Both the position numbers and the translations under genes were made by a program. Below the pieces are notes generated by a model that did not search any database, had not been told where the DNA came from, and was given only the letters and a program-made list of their open reading frames with translations. A DNA stretch of 64,000 nt from Mugil cephalus (Eukaryota; Chordata; Actinopteri; Mugiliformes; Mugilidae): positions 17,577,001 through 17,641,000 of the forward strand of contig NC_061781.1 in assembly GCF_022458985.1 (NCBI RefSeq). Direction: 5' to 3'. Numbering within the stretch: the stretch's first letter is position 1; each line of letters starts with the position of its first letter. Positions 42,018 through 54,235 of the stretch are shown here, piece after piece.

Positions 42018-42392
42018 CACACTGATCAGCCACAACATTAAAACCACTGACAGGATAAGTAAATAAAACCGACTATATTGTGACGATTCAAAGTTCTGCT
42101 GGGAAACTTTTGGAAGTGGCATTCATGTGGATATTACTTAGACACTTATCACCCACCTAGACCAGACCAGACCGGGCACGCTCACCCAATAACAATGACA
42201 CTGTGTGATGGCAACAGCCACCCCCAACAGGATACAGCCTGACGCAAACACACATGAAAAACAGCACGGGGTGTTGACCTGACCTCAAAATTCACTAGAT
42301 CCCAAACTGATAAAGTATCTGTGGGATGTTCCGCGGAGGCACTGATGAGTCAGTTTTCGAGTCATCATAATGTTATGCCTGATCAGTGTGTG
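42018..42392. mobile_element. Short Tc1-like element with both ends, in piga 3' UTR
   Basis: It begins CACACTGATCAGCCACAAC and ends GCCTGATCAGTGTGTG, so the ends are inverted repeats. Between them lie scraps of the Tc1 family also seen at 26.4 and 50.0 kb (for example CATTCATGTGGATATTACTT at 42120-42139). At 375 bp it is a non-coding, deletion-type copy starting only 50 bases after the piga stop codon. Confidence 0.8.
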
Positions 42393-42819
42393 CGCTCTTG
42401 ATGGTGACGACTGACAGTTTAAACATGGCTGCGTGTTCTCATGCTAACCCCAAACATTGTTTACAGTTACTTACCAAAAGGGACCTTGTGTGGAAGCATT
42501 TTCTCTCAGACATAAAAGGAGTTTTTATATTTAGTGATTAAAATAGAAATCTGTGAATTTACTTGAAAATTTTTAAGCACTTTTTCTACTGTCTTGCGTA
42601 TGCACTGAACAGAATGGGTAAATGATTAATTGTGCACTCACTGGGGAATAAACCTGTTGTTAATGGTATTTTTTTTGTTAAATCTTTTGGTGAAGCTGTA
42701 TATCAGAGCAAATTATTTTTACTAACTCAGATTTTATCGACGGCACTCTTTTGTTCAAATGCTTTACATTTTTCATTACTATGTGAAACATTATTACATG
42801 TAAGAAAATCCTCTCTGGA

Positions 42820-42825
42820 AATAAA
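42820..42825 (+). terminator. Candidate piga polyadenylation signal
   Basis: AATAAA 852 bases after the piga stop codon; another AATAAA is at 42647-42652. Either would place the Tc1-like element inside the piga 3' UTR. Confidence 0.45.
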
Positions 42826-43496
42826 GTGTACTACTGTAATGTCTTACATCATCTTATCTTATCGTGACCACCTTGTTCTTTATCTAGAAACTGCAGAGGC
42901 AAAAAAAATAAATAAAAGAGGGAGGGACAAAAAACATGAGACAGCTCCCTGGAATGAAGAGTGCCAGGCGAAACAGGAAGTGATAGAGGTTGGAGGATCT
43001 TCAAGGATAACAATTTGCTTTAGTGGGCTGTTAGTGCAGTAAAATGTTGCTGACTTGAGATTTTCAAGATACTACCACCACTGGTCAACATTTTAGGTCT
43101 CAAGAGTTTATTTTGATTTGCTTTGTTCTGTTATTTCTTGAAAAAACAGTAAGTTGTCAGTATCAGTTCTTGCTTATCCAAGATATCTAAAGTCTGAGAA
43201 ACTTGTCCAAACGTGTGGGGTTTTTTTTCTGTTGTTGTTCCATGCATGCACGACTATAAGTGCTTTGTACGAGGGGTTTCAGCTCAGGTCCATTCCAAGG
43301 CCCATTGTTATGCACATTCAGTAGACTGTATCCCTGTATAACTGGGCTTAGGATGGGCGGGAGGTGGTAATGTGGGGGATGTGTCCAAGGACCCTGATAA
43401 GAAGGGGGAGGAAGGCCTGCTTCAGGTTTGTGTACCCGACTGGTTGAGCTCAAGTCCTGGACAGTCGTGGAGGAGTCTGTTGTTTTAATTTCCGCC

Positions 43497-46400
43497 ATGT
43501 CCGTGGTTCAAACACAGCTTTCCTCGTGGTCACAACCTTTTCAGAGGCCTTTATACGTCTATGGTGGGCTGGTATGCAACTCCCTGATGGCCGGTAAGTT
43601 TATATTGCAAATATTGTCACGAACTTTCCAGTAACTGAGATTTACCTTGGCGCCGTGCAATCTCATACTGGAATCTAAAGTTTTCAGTTTTTGTTGTATG
43701 GACTGGTTGGAATCTGAAAACTGCGTGCAAAAAAAAAAGAAAGCAAATAATCCTTGTATCAATGTAAGAAAGAGACAATAACTTAGTGACTATTTTAAGT
43801 TTTTTGTCAAGCAAAAAAGGCTTAACCTAATGGCAGATTTTTTTTCTTACTACAAGATGCTTCTTTCTAGTAATGCTGTTTTTGCAGTGCGGCCTACAAG
43901 CTTTGTGTTTAGGGTCCGGATGACCCTGAAAAACCAGATATATTCAAATGAAGTTATCTTAACATTACAAAGACATGAGAGCAGGGTTTCCCAAATGCGA
44001 AGGTCATCCTGGTCTTATTGTGTGTGTCTCAGACTACTGGTCAGACAGAACTCCTCTCCATGAGGCGGCCTACCAGGGCAGACTGCTCCACTTGAGGAGC
44101 CTCCTCGCTCAGGTAAAACTAATATGAGCCTTTCTGGTTTTTACATCATGCACAAACTCGATGCATGATACAAAAATGTCATGCGGTGAAATAAAATTGC
44201 AAATCTGACGAGCGTTATCCGCTTGTTTATTCCTGCAGGGTTTTCATGTGGACACTCTCACCATGGACAGAGTCTCTCCTCTCCACGAGGCTTGTCTCGG
44301 AGGCCATTATGCTTGTGCCAAGTTCCTTCTCGACAACGGGGCCAATGTAAGAATTCTGTCTCTCTTTATCATCTATTGTTGTTTCAGTTGTAAACTATTA
44401 GAGTTATATTAGCTGCTACAAGCATGGGCCTCCCATGTTCTTAACCTGATTTAACCTGCTGGTGGTCAAATTGCATTATAGGTGACCAGGTTTTTGTCAC
44501 CGATTCTGATACACCGAAAGCAGTGTTTTACGTATTTTAGCTATTTCTAGGATTAAATTTTGCATACCGTATGTTTCGGTTTGAGTGTTGTGTGTTATGA
44601 AACTGAGTGCATTTCCTCACATATCCCCACGCAGGCCGAGGCAGTATCAACAGATGGCGCCACACCACTCCTGAATTCTTGCAGAAGCGGGAGTGCAGCT
44701 TGTGTCAGGCTCATTTTGCAGCACAGCACCTCCATCGTCAGCACTCAGCTGGCATCTCCCATCCACGAGGCTGCAAAGAAAGGTGTGTGGGTGAACTTTT
44801 GTACAAGCGGGATTCACCTCAACACAGATTCTCACGCAATGCTCTATCTCCACCAGATCACAGAGAGTGTCTGGAGCTGCTGCTGTCCTGTGGGGCCCCT
44901 ATTGACTTGGAGCTGCCAGAGGTGGGAACCCCCCTATATACTGCCTGCGTGGCACAAGCTGTAGCTTGTGCTGAGGTGCTGCTACATTCAGGTAACTATT
45001 TGTAACAGAAGGTCAGTTTCAATCACAGTGATATGGAACAGATAAGAAGAAGTGGAAGCTTTTCAAGTCCTTTTAAGTGTTGCCTTTTGCTAGTTCACGC
45101 CTAATTTTGATTAAAAAAATAATACGTTACATAGCATTGAGAACTAAAAATACACTAAGCCAGTACATAGCAGACAGTGTTAAAAACTGTTCTTAAAATG
45201 TTTATTTAACCAACCCCTCATTGCCTACATGATATCCATTGATGAACAAAAATTCTGGCTCTCTTTATGCTTTCACACAAATGATGCTTATGACCAACAT
45301 TGGCACAATTATCTATTATTTCTGACCACATTGCTTCAGAAGTGGACCAAACCATTTGCAGCTTTGAGGGGTGGCTTTTAATGGATAAAAGAAAATTCAA
45401 AACACAAATAAAAAAAAATTAACAAACTGTTTTTGAAGGTCCTCCACCAAGGCACCATTTACTCCCTTTTTTCTTAGCATAAAAAATTATTCTTTTTCAG
45501 AGCTTTATTGAAAACTTGAAAAAGTTCAGACAATCAGAATATACATAGAAACAGGCAAGTGGGACCATACAAAAACCCTAAAACAATATAATGCATTTAA
45601 AATAAAATAAATAATAATGCACTTAATCAGAAATACAAATCAAATAACTAAGTAAGACAATTTGGGGTAAGTGAAAATGAGGCCCCATTTACTCCCATTC
45701 TATATCGAAGGTATACAATGACGTCACTGCCGTCTGGGGCCACGCCCCCGGAGGGGCAAAAACAATGAGACCGGGAAATATGTGGATTATCAGATCAAAT
45801 TAAGGGCAATTGGACTCGACAATGATCCATACGAACTAGTATGGATTAGTTAGTTTTTGTTAATTTCAGTTAGGATAAATATAGCTAAATAACGCTAAGA
45901 GCCATAGACACTGTAGCGTGCTACCGGACGTTAGAAGGATGACGAGGAGTGATCGCAAATATTCCGTTTATTATTATTTATCGTTGGAAGTGAAATAGTT
46001 ACTGTCGGCCGTGACTACGCCAAAACAACAACACGAACCAACTTATCGGACAGCCTTTCAGGAACGTAATAAGTAAGTTAAGATGTAACTTCATCAGAAA
46101 ATACAGCAAAATAAATTAGCATTACCTGAAACTAAATAAGAACCACAGCACCAGGTGTCAGTCCCTGGATTCCAGTTGTTTCTTCGTAATGCAACGATCC
46201 ACTTACTTCTCTTGTCTTAAGCAGTCAGAGATATATAAATAAAAGAAAAATTCATCTCTGATTGCTTTTCAAATCTATTGGTACAGTCAAACGCATGGTT
46301 TTATTTAGTTTAGTTCAGTTTAGACGCTATTAAAGCCAGTGATTCAAATTAATGCTGCTTATCTCCATGATCAACTGTGACTTTTTGCCACTCGGTGGCC

Positions 46401-47487
46401 GTAACCATGGAGACTTTGCTTGCTGTGACGTCACGTGCATTACCTGTATACCTACTTTTTATACATTTTTTTGCTCCTGTTGCAATTGCAATTACGACTG
46501 GGTTAACGTCTTCACCGCTTTTGGCATTTTTAAAACCCATTTTGTATAGCCCATTATTTTGTTGGTTCCAGCTTTGTGAATGTGAGAGTGCGATACTTCT
46601 ATTTGTCACTGTACTACACTGAAGACCTTTGAATTTTGGACACCTTGTCAAATAGAACAAGACACATCAAAATGCTACCTAGCATGGGGGAAAATGTCTT
46701 CTGTGATTTAACGGACAATGTGGCTAATAGATTAATTGATTTGAGAATAACCAGTAAAGGAAAGAGCTCTTAATTGTAATCTTGTATGTGTAAACACAGC
46801 TGGTGCTGCTTTAGTTCCTGCTGCTCCCTAAGTGATTTCTAATTATGCCATTTCGCTTCTCCCCCGCTTCACTTTCCATGAAAACATAAGAACGGCTTCA
46901 GAGCAGTGTATCAAATTAATTCTTTTCGGTTTCATTTGCAAAAGTGTCAGATGTGGCTGAGAATAATTTAATATTATCCATAGCCTCCACATAGTTTCTC
47001 ACTGCTTACTCACAGGCTGTGAGAACTCACAAAATAGTTTTTTTTTTGTTTGTTCTGTGTAGGAGCAGATGTTCAAGCAGGATGTGGGCAGGACAGTCCT
47101 TTACATGCTTCGATTCGGGGTGGAGGAGTGAAGGTGGTGGACCTGCTGCTGGACTTCGGGGCTGACAGGTGCTGCAGAAACGCAGAGGGGAAGACTCCTC
47201 TGGATCTGTCAACGGCTAACAGCGCAGTGAGATCGGCACTGCAAACAAGAGGTGAGCTGTAAATAGCAGACAAACACGCAAATTGTGCTCCAGAAACAAC
47301 CTCATCCTAATTTATTTGCTTCCTGCAAGTTTTAACAGCTGTGTCCTCCGTCTTCTGACCAGGTCCTTGCTCTCTGTCTCAACTCTGTCGCTTCTGTATT
47401 CGCCGAAGTCTCGGAAAGAATCGTCTGCAAAGAGCCTCCAGCCTCTATCTTCCTCACAGTGTCAAGGACTTTCTTCTCTACCAGTAA
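43497..47487 (+). CDS. asb11: Ankyrin-repeat SOCS-box protein, ASB11/ASB9 type
   Basis: Substrate receptor of a Cullin5 ubiquitin ligase; the ankyrin repeats bind the target and the SOCS box binds Elongin B/C. Exons: 43497-43593, 44033-44113, 44239-44346, 44635-44782, 44857-44991, 47063-47251 and 47363-47487, about 293 residues if the frame held. Repeats show T-P-L-H-E-A-A, S-P-L-H-E-A-C-L-G-G-H, S-P-I-H-E-A-A and S-P-L-H-A. The SOCS box reads L-S-Q-L-C-R-F-C-I-R-R-S-L-G and ends F-L-L-Y-Q. Exon 2 carries one base too many after L-R-S (GAGCCCTCC at 44097-44105): as written, the reading frame shifts there, while all later exons agree with the family frame. Intron 4 is only 74 bp. Length and GQDSPLHA-type motifs also fit ASB9; the ASB11 name is favoured by the C-terminus and by its place beside piga. 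The start has a strong Kozak context (CCGCCATG). Confidence 0.85.
45440..46450. repeat. Possible old DNA transposon in asb11 intron 5
   Basis: The word CCATTTACTCCC occurs at about 45453 and again at about 45685. The second is followed by ATTCTATATCGAAGGTATAC and ACGTCACTG, a string I recall from repetitive fish DNA. A second GACGTCACGTG lies near 46427. No transposase frame or clear ends were found, so the extent is a guess. Confidence 0.3.
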
Positions 47488-47637
47488 GGTGTCACCATCT
47501 TGATTGTGTGTTTTCTTCACTCAGTTACATGTGAAATACAAACAGTGTCATTCTGAGAATGGGACATGGTTTTACTCTGTATGTTATAATACAACTGTGT
47601 CTAATTTTTTTAATAATTGCTCTTCAGAGATTAGTTT

Positions 47638-47643
47638 AATAAA
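47638..47643 (+). terminator. asb11 polyadenylation signal
   Basis: AATAAA 150 bases after the asb11 stop codon, followed by TGTTTTGGATTTGG, a GT-rich stretch as expected downstream of a cleavage site. Confidence 0.6.
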
Positions 47644-47659
47644 TGTTTTGGATTTGGAT

Positions 47660-49020
47660 TTAAAGTTTGGAAGATCCAGGATAGGTTGAATTGATCTTGC
47701 AGAGACTGTTATGTGCCATATTTTGCATTTTTTTACACTTAAGTAAATTAAGTTTTCCAATTCCTATGGACTTTATTCTACATTTTTACACATCAAACTC
47801 TTTTTTATATGCACATGTGGGAATTTTCTTCATTTAACACCTTTTATCACTATCAACCTAAACCAATAGGCTGTATTAAACCTGAAGACTGAAAGCAAGA
47901 GGTTGAGTTGCATTGTGGTTAATGTTGCTGCCAGGTTTCTAAGACAAAAAGTCCACTGAATACATTAAGTACTCCTTAAAGATTAGATGTAGGCTATAGT
48001 AATACCACAGAAACAGACATATTAAAACGTGACTGTATGTTGTGTTTTGCCAACGCCTTTTCCAACATGTTGTATTCGTGTGTAAATCTTTAAATCACGT
48101 GATGAGGTTTGAATGAGGAAACTGGAAAAGACCTCAGACGTGAAGTTAATGACATGAAAAATATGGAAAGGTTTTATCGAATAAAGTGAAGTGTGTTCTG
48201 GAGGAGACTTGTGTGTTTGTGTCTTTGAAGTATAACAATATAATATGAACACTAGCTGTTGAATTGACAAAGGAATATGACTCAGATTTAGGATTTTATA
48301 TCAAGAAGTAGGAAGTTATTTAAAATGAAAACTCAATAATACAGAGGAAAGAGTGAAAGGTCCAAAGATTACATTGTGTGGCTGGTGTTGCTCAAGGGGA
48401 ACTAATTTCCTTTGTTCAAATGCTACCCTGAAAGGTCACCTCTGCAGAGACCCCGAAAGATCTCATCTGAGCAGATTTAACTTGACGTTTCTTAACCTAC
48501 GCTGCAAAGAAAAGCTTCAGCCTTCAGCAAAAGACGGATGTGTGCCGTGTGTTTGTGTTTGCGTGTTAGTTCCTGCTGCTCATCCCTAAATTCAGCAGGT
48601 ATGTGAGGAAATAATACCATCATTAGCAGAATATAATGATTGCTCCCTAACAATGTCAAGTTTACCCCGAGGCTCTGGAGTTTGGACATATTGTTCCACC
48701 AAAAATACTGTCTTTCAGTTGTGTAAAGATACGTTGTTGCTGTAAATCGAATCATTTCTCTTTCATTTTATTTCTTTGCACTTCTTCACTACACATCACT
48801 GCACAATGGGAGGTATTTCACAGTTCTATTCACAATGTAACATTTACAACGAGCACAGCATATTACTCACATACGTTGTATGAAAACCTTTCAAGTGCAC
48901 ATGATATCAGACGTGTTCAGCTGAAATATTTTAAAACCACAAGACTTTCAGGTGTCAGAATCATAACGACCAACTGTGTCATGCATGGTTCACACTGCGA
49001 ACAGCAGCTGTTCACATCTC
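47660..49020. other. Spacer between convergent asb11 and grpr
   Basis: About 1.4 kb of AT-rich DNA. No gene, repeat or RNA could be supported. An AATAAA on the minus strand at 49025-49030 could serve grpr. Confidence 0.5.
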
Positions 49021-49283
49021 ACTTTTTATTAATGTAATTGAACTGCTAATTACACTAACTATCAAGACATTTAGTAGTGCTATATTTAGATGTCAGTGAA
49101 CATGCACAAAACTCAAGAAAACAGGATCATTTGTTCGACTTTTTTCGTTTCAAAGCAGCAGAATCTCTTATTTTCCCGGGTTTGACTGGATAAGCAGAGA
49201 GATTTCATTATTTTATCCACTGAAAGGGTGAATGCCGTCCTTTCTAAAGCACACGTGTTGAGTTCACAGTAACACAGATTCCT

Positions 49284-52200
49284 TCAGACGGTGGTTATAT
49301 TCGTGCTCCCGCTGTTCTGACTGTACAGCCGACCGGGAGCGGTGCAGCACAGCAGCTGCCTCCTGAAGTGTTTGCTGAAGCTTTTGCTCAGCAGGTACAG
49401 GGCGAACGGGTTCACGCAGGAGTTGGTGAAGGCCAGGATGCGAGCGCACACGCTGGCGATGAAGTGGCCCAGCGACGTGTCCACCTGGTCGTAGTGGTAG
49501 GAGCGGTACAGGTAGATCACGTGGCTGGGGAGCCAGCAGACTGCAAACAAGCCAACAAACACCAGCACAGTCTTGGCCAGACGCTTCCTGGATTTAATCT
49601 GATGGGAGAAATAGAAGAAATGAATTTACACATCTTCCTTTGTCTCGTCAACTTTTTGGATTTGGACCAAATGTCGAACCAGTGAGCTATTATTAGCAAA
49701 TATTTAAGTACATTGTATTGACTGACTAGACTAGATCAGTGGGTGGAGATCTGAAACTTCCTGTTACGCTTAGTTTCAAGAAATCTGGTAAACAATGCAA
49801 ATGGATACTTCCTTGATGAAGTTTACTTATTAATGACTTCAGATTTCACACATCAATGGCAACACGGTCATCGCAGGATCCCTTTTAGTATCTGTTCAAG
49901 AACTTCCTACAGCATCATGTGATTTTAATTATGCATACACTGATTTAATACACCTATCGTGTGGGTCTCCCTTGTATCATTGCTGTGGGGTGGAGGTGTT
50001 TCCACGTTGCATTGTACCAAGATGGTCTATGTTATTCACTTCTCCTCTCAGCAGTTTTAACGCCGTGGCTGAGCCCTCCCTCCCAGCCTGGGAGCCAGAA
50101 CGTTATGTACAGAGATGAAAATGCAAACAGCAGGGTGCATTTGTCTTGTTGCAGAGCAGCCTGATTGAGAACAGTTCGTCTTGCTCCGTGCAGTGCAGTG
50201 GCATGTCATATTTTATCTTGGAATCTGGACAAAGAAGGAGATGGGCTAAGTGAAAACTGGAAATTTACCAGGTCTATGTGACCCTCCTCTTCAATGGAGG
50301 AAGTTGCTAGGCAACCAGAAGACGACATTCACAGAAAACCTTGGGCAAGTTTGGTGTCATTGGATCAGAAAATAGAGTCTGACTAAGTCCAACCGAACCC
50401 GTCAGCTAGACATCTTACACTTATCTGTTTTCATAATTTGGAAGTGTGTGAAGTGTCAGATCACAGTGACAACTGTTCTAAACCCCTAACCCCCGATTTA
50501 ACACATTTAAATTGATGTGATTGTGTCACAAACCCAAGATGTTTAGTTTGGTCTCACGGAAGATAAGGGGAGATGAACAAATTTTCACGTTAAGACATGA
50601 CACATTAGTAACGGTCCTGTTAAAGAGCAATATTTTTTTCTTTTTAATAAGTTAAACATACAAAGGAGTCCAGAGTCTGACCTGTTTCTGCAGGTGCACG
50701 TGTCCTTCAGCAGGGATGTCTGCAGAGCTCCTCACCAGGCTGCGAGCGATGAAGCAGTAGTACACGGATATGATGAGGAGCGGAATGATGTAGAAGATGA
50801 GGAAGAAGGCGGTGGAGTGGATCTTGGGATGCAGCTTCCCTGCGTGTGGGTAAGGCGCACAGGTCACGAATGTCTCATTGGTGTGACTGGTGGTGAAGGT
50901 GTGCAGGTCGGAGAAGACAGCCTCGGGAATCGCCAGAGTCACAGAGAACAGCCAGATCGCCCCCGCCCGCAGGCCGATGCTGAGGTTAGCACTGGACCTG
51001 TGCATGTCCAGAGGTCTGACGATCGCTTTGTACCTGCAGGGAGACGAGTCCTTCATGGATTAAGATAAGCTAATGAGCCCCATTACACTTTCTTCATTAA
51101 GCTCACAATTAACAACAAAGATATCTTTATAGCAACAGTTTCTTTTTTTTCTGATAACAGAAAGATTATTTTTGTCTCGCTGTACTGCAGATGAAATTAA
51201 AATTGATTTAAATAAAATAGGAAGTGATAATAAAGGAGATGAAGAAGATTCAAATCCACACTACATATACATATACACACACATATATATTCATATTCCA
51301 ATATCTTCAGATATCTACTTCATCTGGTTCAGTTTTATTTTTCTTTCAAGCCAACAGAGCTGTGGCAGAATCCTTGTTGACGTCGTGAGGAACTAAAGAC
51401 TTGAACAAACTTTCGAGAGAAACGAGCAAACTGATTATACTTGTCAACCGTCAACCAATCTAAACCTGCAAAGGTGAAGTCTGCAGTTCCCTTTTTTCAA
51501 ATAGGGAATTTGCAAACTCTAGGATGAGCAAATAGGAGCAGATAAGATTATTTTGTGTGTATAAGCTTCTAGGGGAGTTTATAGGTTATAGTATCAGTAA
51601 ATATAAGCATTTCGGTGGCATGGGCTGTGAATAAACCAAACAAACTCTTTGATCTCTCAAGCATGTACAGATTACTGTTCAAGTTCATTATATCTGCTGT
51701 TTGCAGAGCAAATGATATCTGCTTCTATTACTATTTTATTCTGAAAGTCTATTTTTTACGCTTTTATTCTTATGCTTATTTAAATGCTTTGTCTTGTACC
51801 ATTGAGCAAAGTGTCCAGAGTCAAATTCCCTGTATGAACACTCATATTTGGCCATTAAAGCTAATTCTGATTCTGAGTAATCATACACTTTTATTAATTA
51901 CAGTACGTTCATGTTAAATCATAAGATGCATGAGTTTTTTTTTCAGATTTAAGTATTAAGATTAAATGTGACTAAACTTGGCAAAAAAATATATAACTTG
52001 ACATAAATTATTCAGACTCCACAACATTTTGTATTTAAACTGTTAAATGGAGCAGATTAGTTTCTGAACTCTGATACATCTGATCTACAGAGTATATTCC
52101 CTTCGGACGCCTGCTCTATTTAAATACTTATGAATATTTAAATACTTTTTATGCATATTGATAAGCCATCTGCGCGCATCTTATTATGAGGATTTCTAAA

Positions 52201-52673
52201 ATTACATCTTGAGAACGAACATTTCTAATAAATCAATACATAGGGAAGTCAAACTGTTTTATCTATAAACTATAAAAGTACCGGTCAGCGGAGAGAGCAG
52301 TGAGAGTAAACACGGACACTCCCACCGAGGTGAGCTGGATGAACGGGATCAGTTTGCATCCAACGCGCCCGAAGAGCCACTCGTCCACCAGGTAGCGGCT
52401 GGCGTCCACCGGTGCGCACGTCACCAGCAGCAGCAGGTCCCCCAGAGCCAGACTGGATAGGAACAAGTTAGGCACCGTGCGCATGGACTTCACCAGCAGA
52501 CACGTCTTCATCAAAGTCAAGTTTCCAACCAGACCCACGATGATAATTATCCCATAGACGGCGGCTATCCCGATGCCGGGGAGCCAGATGCTGTACTGGT
52601 GCTGCGCTCCCGAGGAGTCCCAAAATTCTCTGGAAACATTCAGAAGCAAAGCCCCGTGGTCCTCCAGAGACAT
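49284..52673 (-). CDS. grpr: Gastrin-releasing peptide receptor (bombesin receptor family GPCR)
   Basis: Seven-transmembrane Gq-coupled receptor for GRP/bombesin peptides at the cell surface. Three exons, as in mammals: 52673-52282, 51033-50682 (352 bp) and 49598-49284; 352 residues. Visible features: N-terminal N-V-S glycosylation site; TM2 [28 protein letters not shown] (the DRY-type motif spans the first splice junction); extracellular loop 2 [11 protein letters not shown]6 [12 protein letters not shown]7 [10 protein letters not shown], then a palmitoylation-type L-L-C-C. V-D-T-S and [10 protein letters not shown] favour GRPR over the NMB receptor. The C-tail is about 30 residues shorter than human and ends T-N-I-T-T-V, a class I PDZ-type end. 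A TATA-like box lies 54 bases upstream of the start codon. Confidence 0.93.
49950..50110 (-). mobile_element. Tc1-like transposon fragment in grpr intron 2
   Basis: Minus-strand sequence from about 50080 (CACGGCGTTAAAACTGCTGA, AATAACATAGACCATCTTG) belongs to the same Tc1 family as 26.4 and 42.0 kb. Only the terminal part remains, with no frame. Confidence 0.7.
51640..51882 (+). mobile_element. 3' end of a LINE in grpr intron 1
   Basis: The segment ending GCAAAGTGTCCAGAGTCAAA (51816-51835), TTGGCCATTAAAGCTAATTC and TGATTCTGAG is a typical 3' tail of a fish non-LTR element, finishing in a short ATTCTG repeat. Only the untranslated end is present. Confidence 0.65.
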
Positions 52674-52726
52674 GGCAGCAGGTAGAGATCTTCAGTGAGG
52701 CATCCCCTGTGCGTTTGCCTGACTGG

Positions 52727-52733
52727 CTTTATA
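52727..52733 (-). promoter_or_regulatory. TATA-like box of grpr
   Basis: TATAAAG on the minus strand, 54 bases before the grpr start codon. If used it implies a very short 5' UTR of about 25 bases. Confidence 0.45.
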
Positions 52734-52738
52734 ACCTA

Positions 52739-52755
52739 GTTGCCCCCTGCTGGTG
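52739..52755 (-). promoter_or_regulatory. CTCF-like motif upstream of grpr
   Basis: The plus strand reads TGCCCCCTGCTGG, one base from the reverse complement of the common CTCF core CCAGCAGGGGGCG. It lies just upstream of the TATA-like box. Confidence 0.4.
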
Positions 52756-53059
52756 CGTGCGTCACTTCACAGACCACTGGTCAAAGGATGTAATGTAATG
52801 TAGGAAGTATGGACAGATCTTGAGTGGACACGCGGTTCTCCCACGCACCTACAAATCCTCATTTTATTCCTGTGAAGAAATGTCAGGAAGTGTCAGATGT
52901 ACATCTGAGTGGTCATCGTGATGTGATTTGGATTGATCACTGCTTAGCAGGGAAGACGGAGACCGCAGGGTATAAAAAATGAAAAAATAAATAAAACATT
53001 TAAATACTTGTAGTGGCAGATTGGTAAAGGAAGGTGTAACTGGAGAAACTGACCTATGA

Positions 53060-54235
53060 TGATATCAAGGAATTTCTAAGACATAAGACAACGTTTATGT
53101 ATCCCACTTATGGGAAATCACCTTGTCACAGGAGTGCAGATGAAAATATATACAAGAAACAATAAAAGACAGCATCAAATTTGAAAGAATGTACAAAATA
53201 TACAAAAATATACAGCACTCTGACAGTCAGTATATACAGTGCGGGGGAAGGAATTTTAAAAATTGCTAAAAATATAATAGATTATTTTGCAAGAGAGTCT
53301 GTAAAAATGATAAATCGGGATGAAAGACGTTCCTCCTTGCAGAGTGGACACTGCAGTCTGCTGCTGAAGGAGCTGCTCGGCTCCCCTACAGTGCGACGTA
53401 GTGGGTGAGATGGTTTGTCCGTGACTGATGTCAGCTTGGCCAACATCCTCCTCTCACCCACCTCCTCCATGAAGCCCTAGAGTGGCATCGTAGGCTGTAT
53501 AGTTTTTATCAGAAGATGTTGAATTTCTATGATGTTTGGTAAAAATAACCTAATAATTTAACAAAAAGTAAATGTATGTATTTATCTATCTATTTACTGT
53601 AAATGTGGAGATCATGTAGAGGGTGGTGGACATTGTTCTTAATGGACCAGAGTTTGTTTAAGGTCCTTGCCTCCGCCCCTGCCATGTCTTGATGGGACTC
53701 CAGCTCTGCCCTTACCACAGAGCCCGTCTCACGTATCAGTTTGTCCAGCCTTGAGGTGTCCCTCTTCTTCTTAGTGCTGCCTCTCCAGAGCAACGAGCTT
53801 CCTGCAGATATTAAATTGCCTTATTCTCCTGAGGAAACAGAGACGACCAGTCCAGATTGTCTGAACCACCTCCACACAAGCCAAGCAGGTGGGGTCCAGA
53901 CCTTCGGAAATCCACTTCCATCACTCTGGTTTTAGGTGTATTGATCCGAAGTTGTTCACCAGACTCTTGTACTCCTGCTCATATTCATCCCTGATACACC
54001 CCCACAGTTTCAGCGTCATCTTCTGCATATGACAAGACTCTGTGTTGTAGCTGAAGTCCAAGGTGTACAAGGTAAATAGGACGAGGGGAGCACGGTCCTC
54101 TGTGGTGCTCCAGTGCTGCTGACGATAGTTCCAGACATGAAGTTCTCCAACCTGACGGTAACTGTAAGGTAATACACTATCCAGCGAGCGTCTTCTGCCA
54201 GTGAAGGTCAAACCTTTTTATTTCCAGTCAACTTT
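53060..54235 (-). mobile_element. Non-LTR LINE fragments upstream of grpr
   Basis: On the minus strand, from high to low: a reverse-transcriptase piece (L-F-T-L-Y-T-L-D-F-S-Y-N-T-E-S near 54070), a C-terminal piece (K-L-I-R-E-T-G-S-V-V near 53730; L-N-K-L-W-S-I-K-N near 53645), and then M-E-E-V-G-E-R-R-M-L-A-K-L-T-S with its neighbours (53470-53320). A weak LINE tail (TTTATGTATCCCACTTATGG) is at 53094-53113. The last two coding pieces overlap in content, so at least two LINE copies of related type are joined here. Both are broken. Confidence 0.75.

Noticed and set aside
42632-43042. 136-residue open frame between piga and asb11
   Set aside because: AT-rich 3' UTR-like DNA containing candidate poly(A) signals. 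No recognisable domain or splice partner.
46349-46660. Overlapping open frames on both strands in asb11 intron 5
   Set aside because: No homology or coding-like codon pattern. More likely part of an old repeat.
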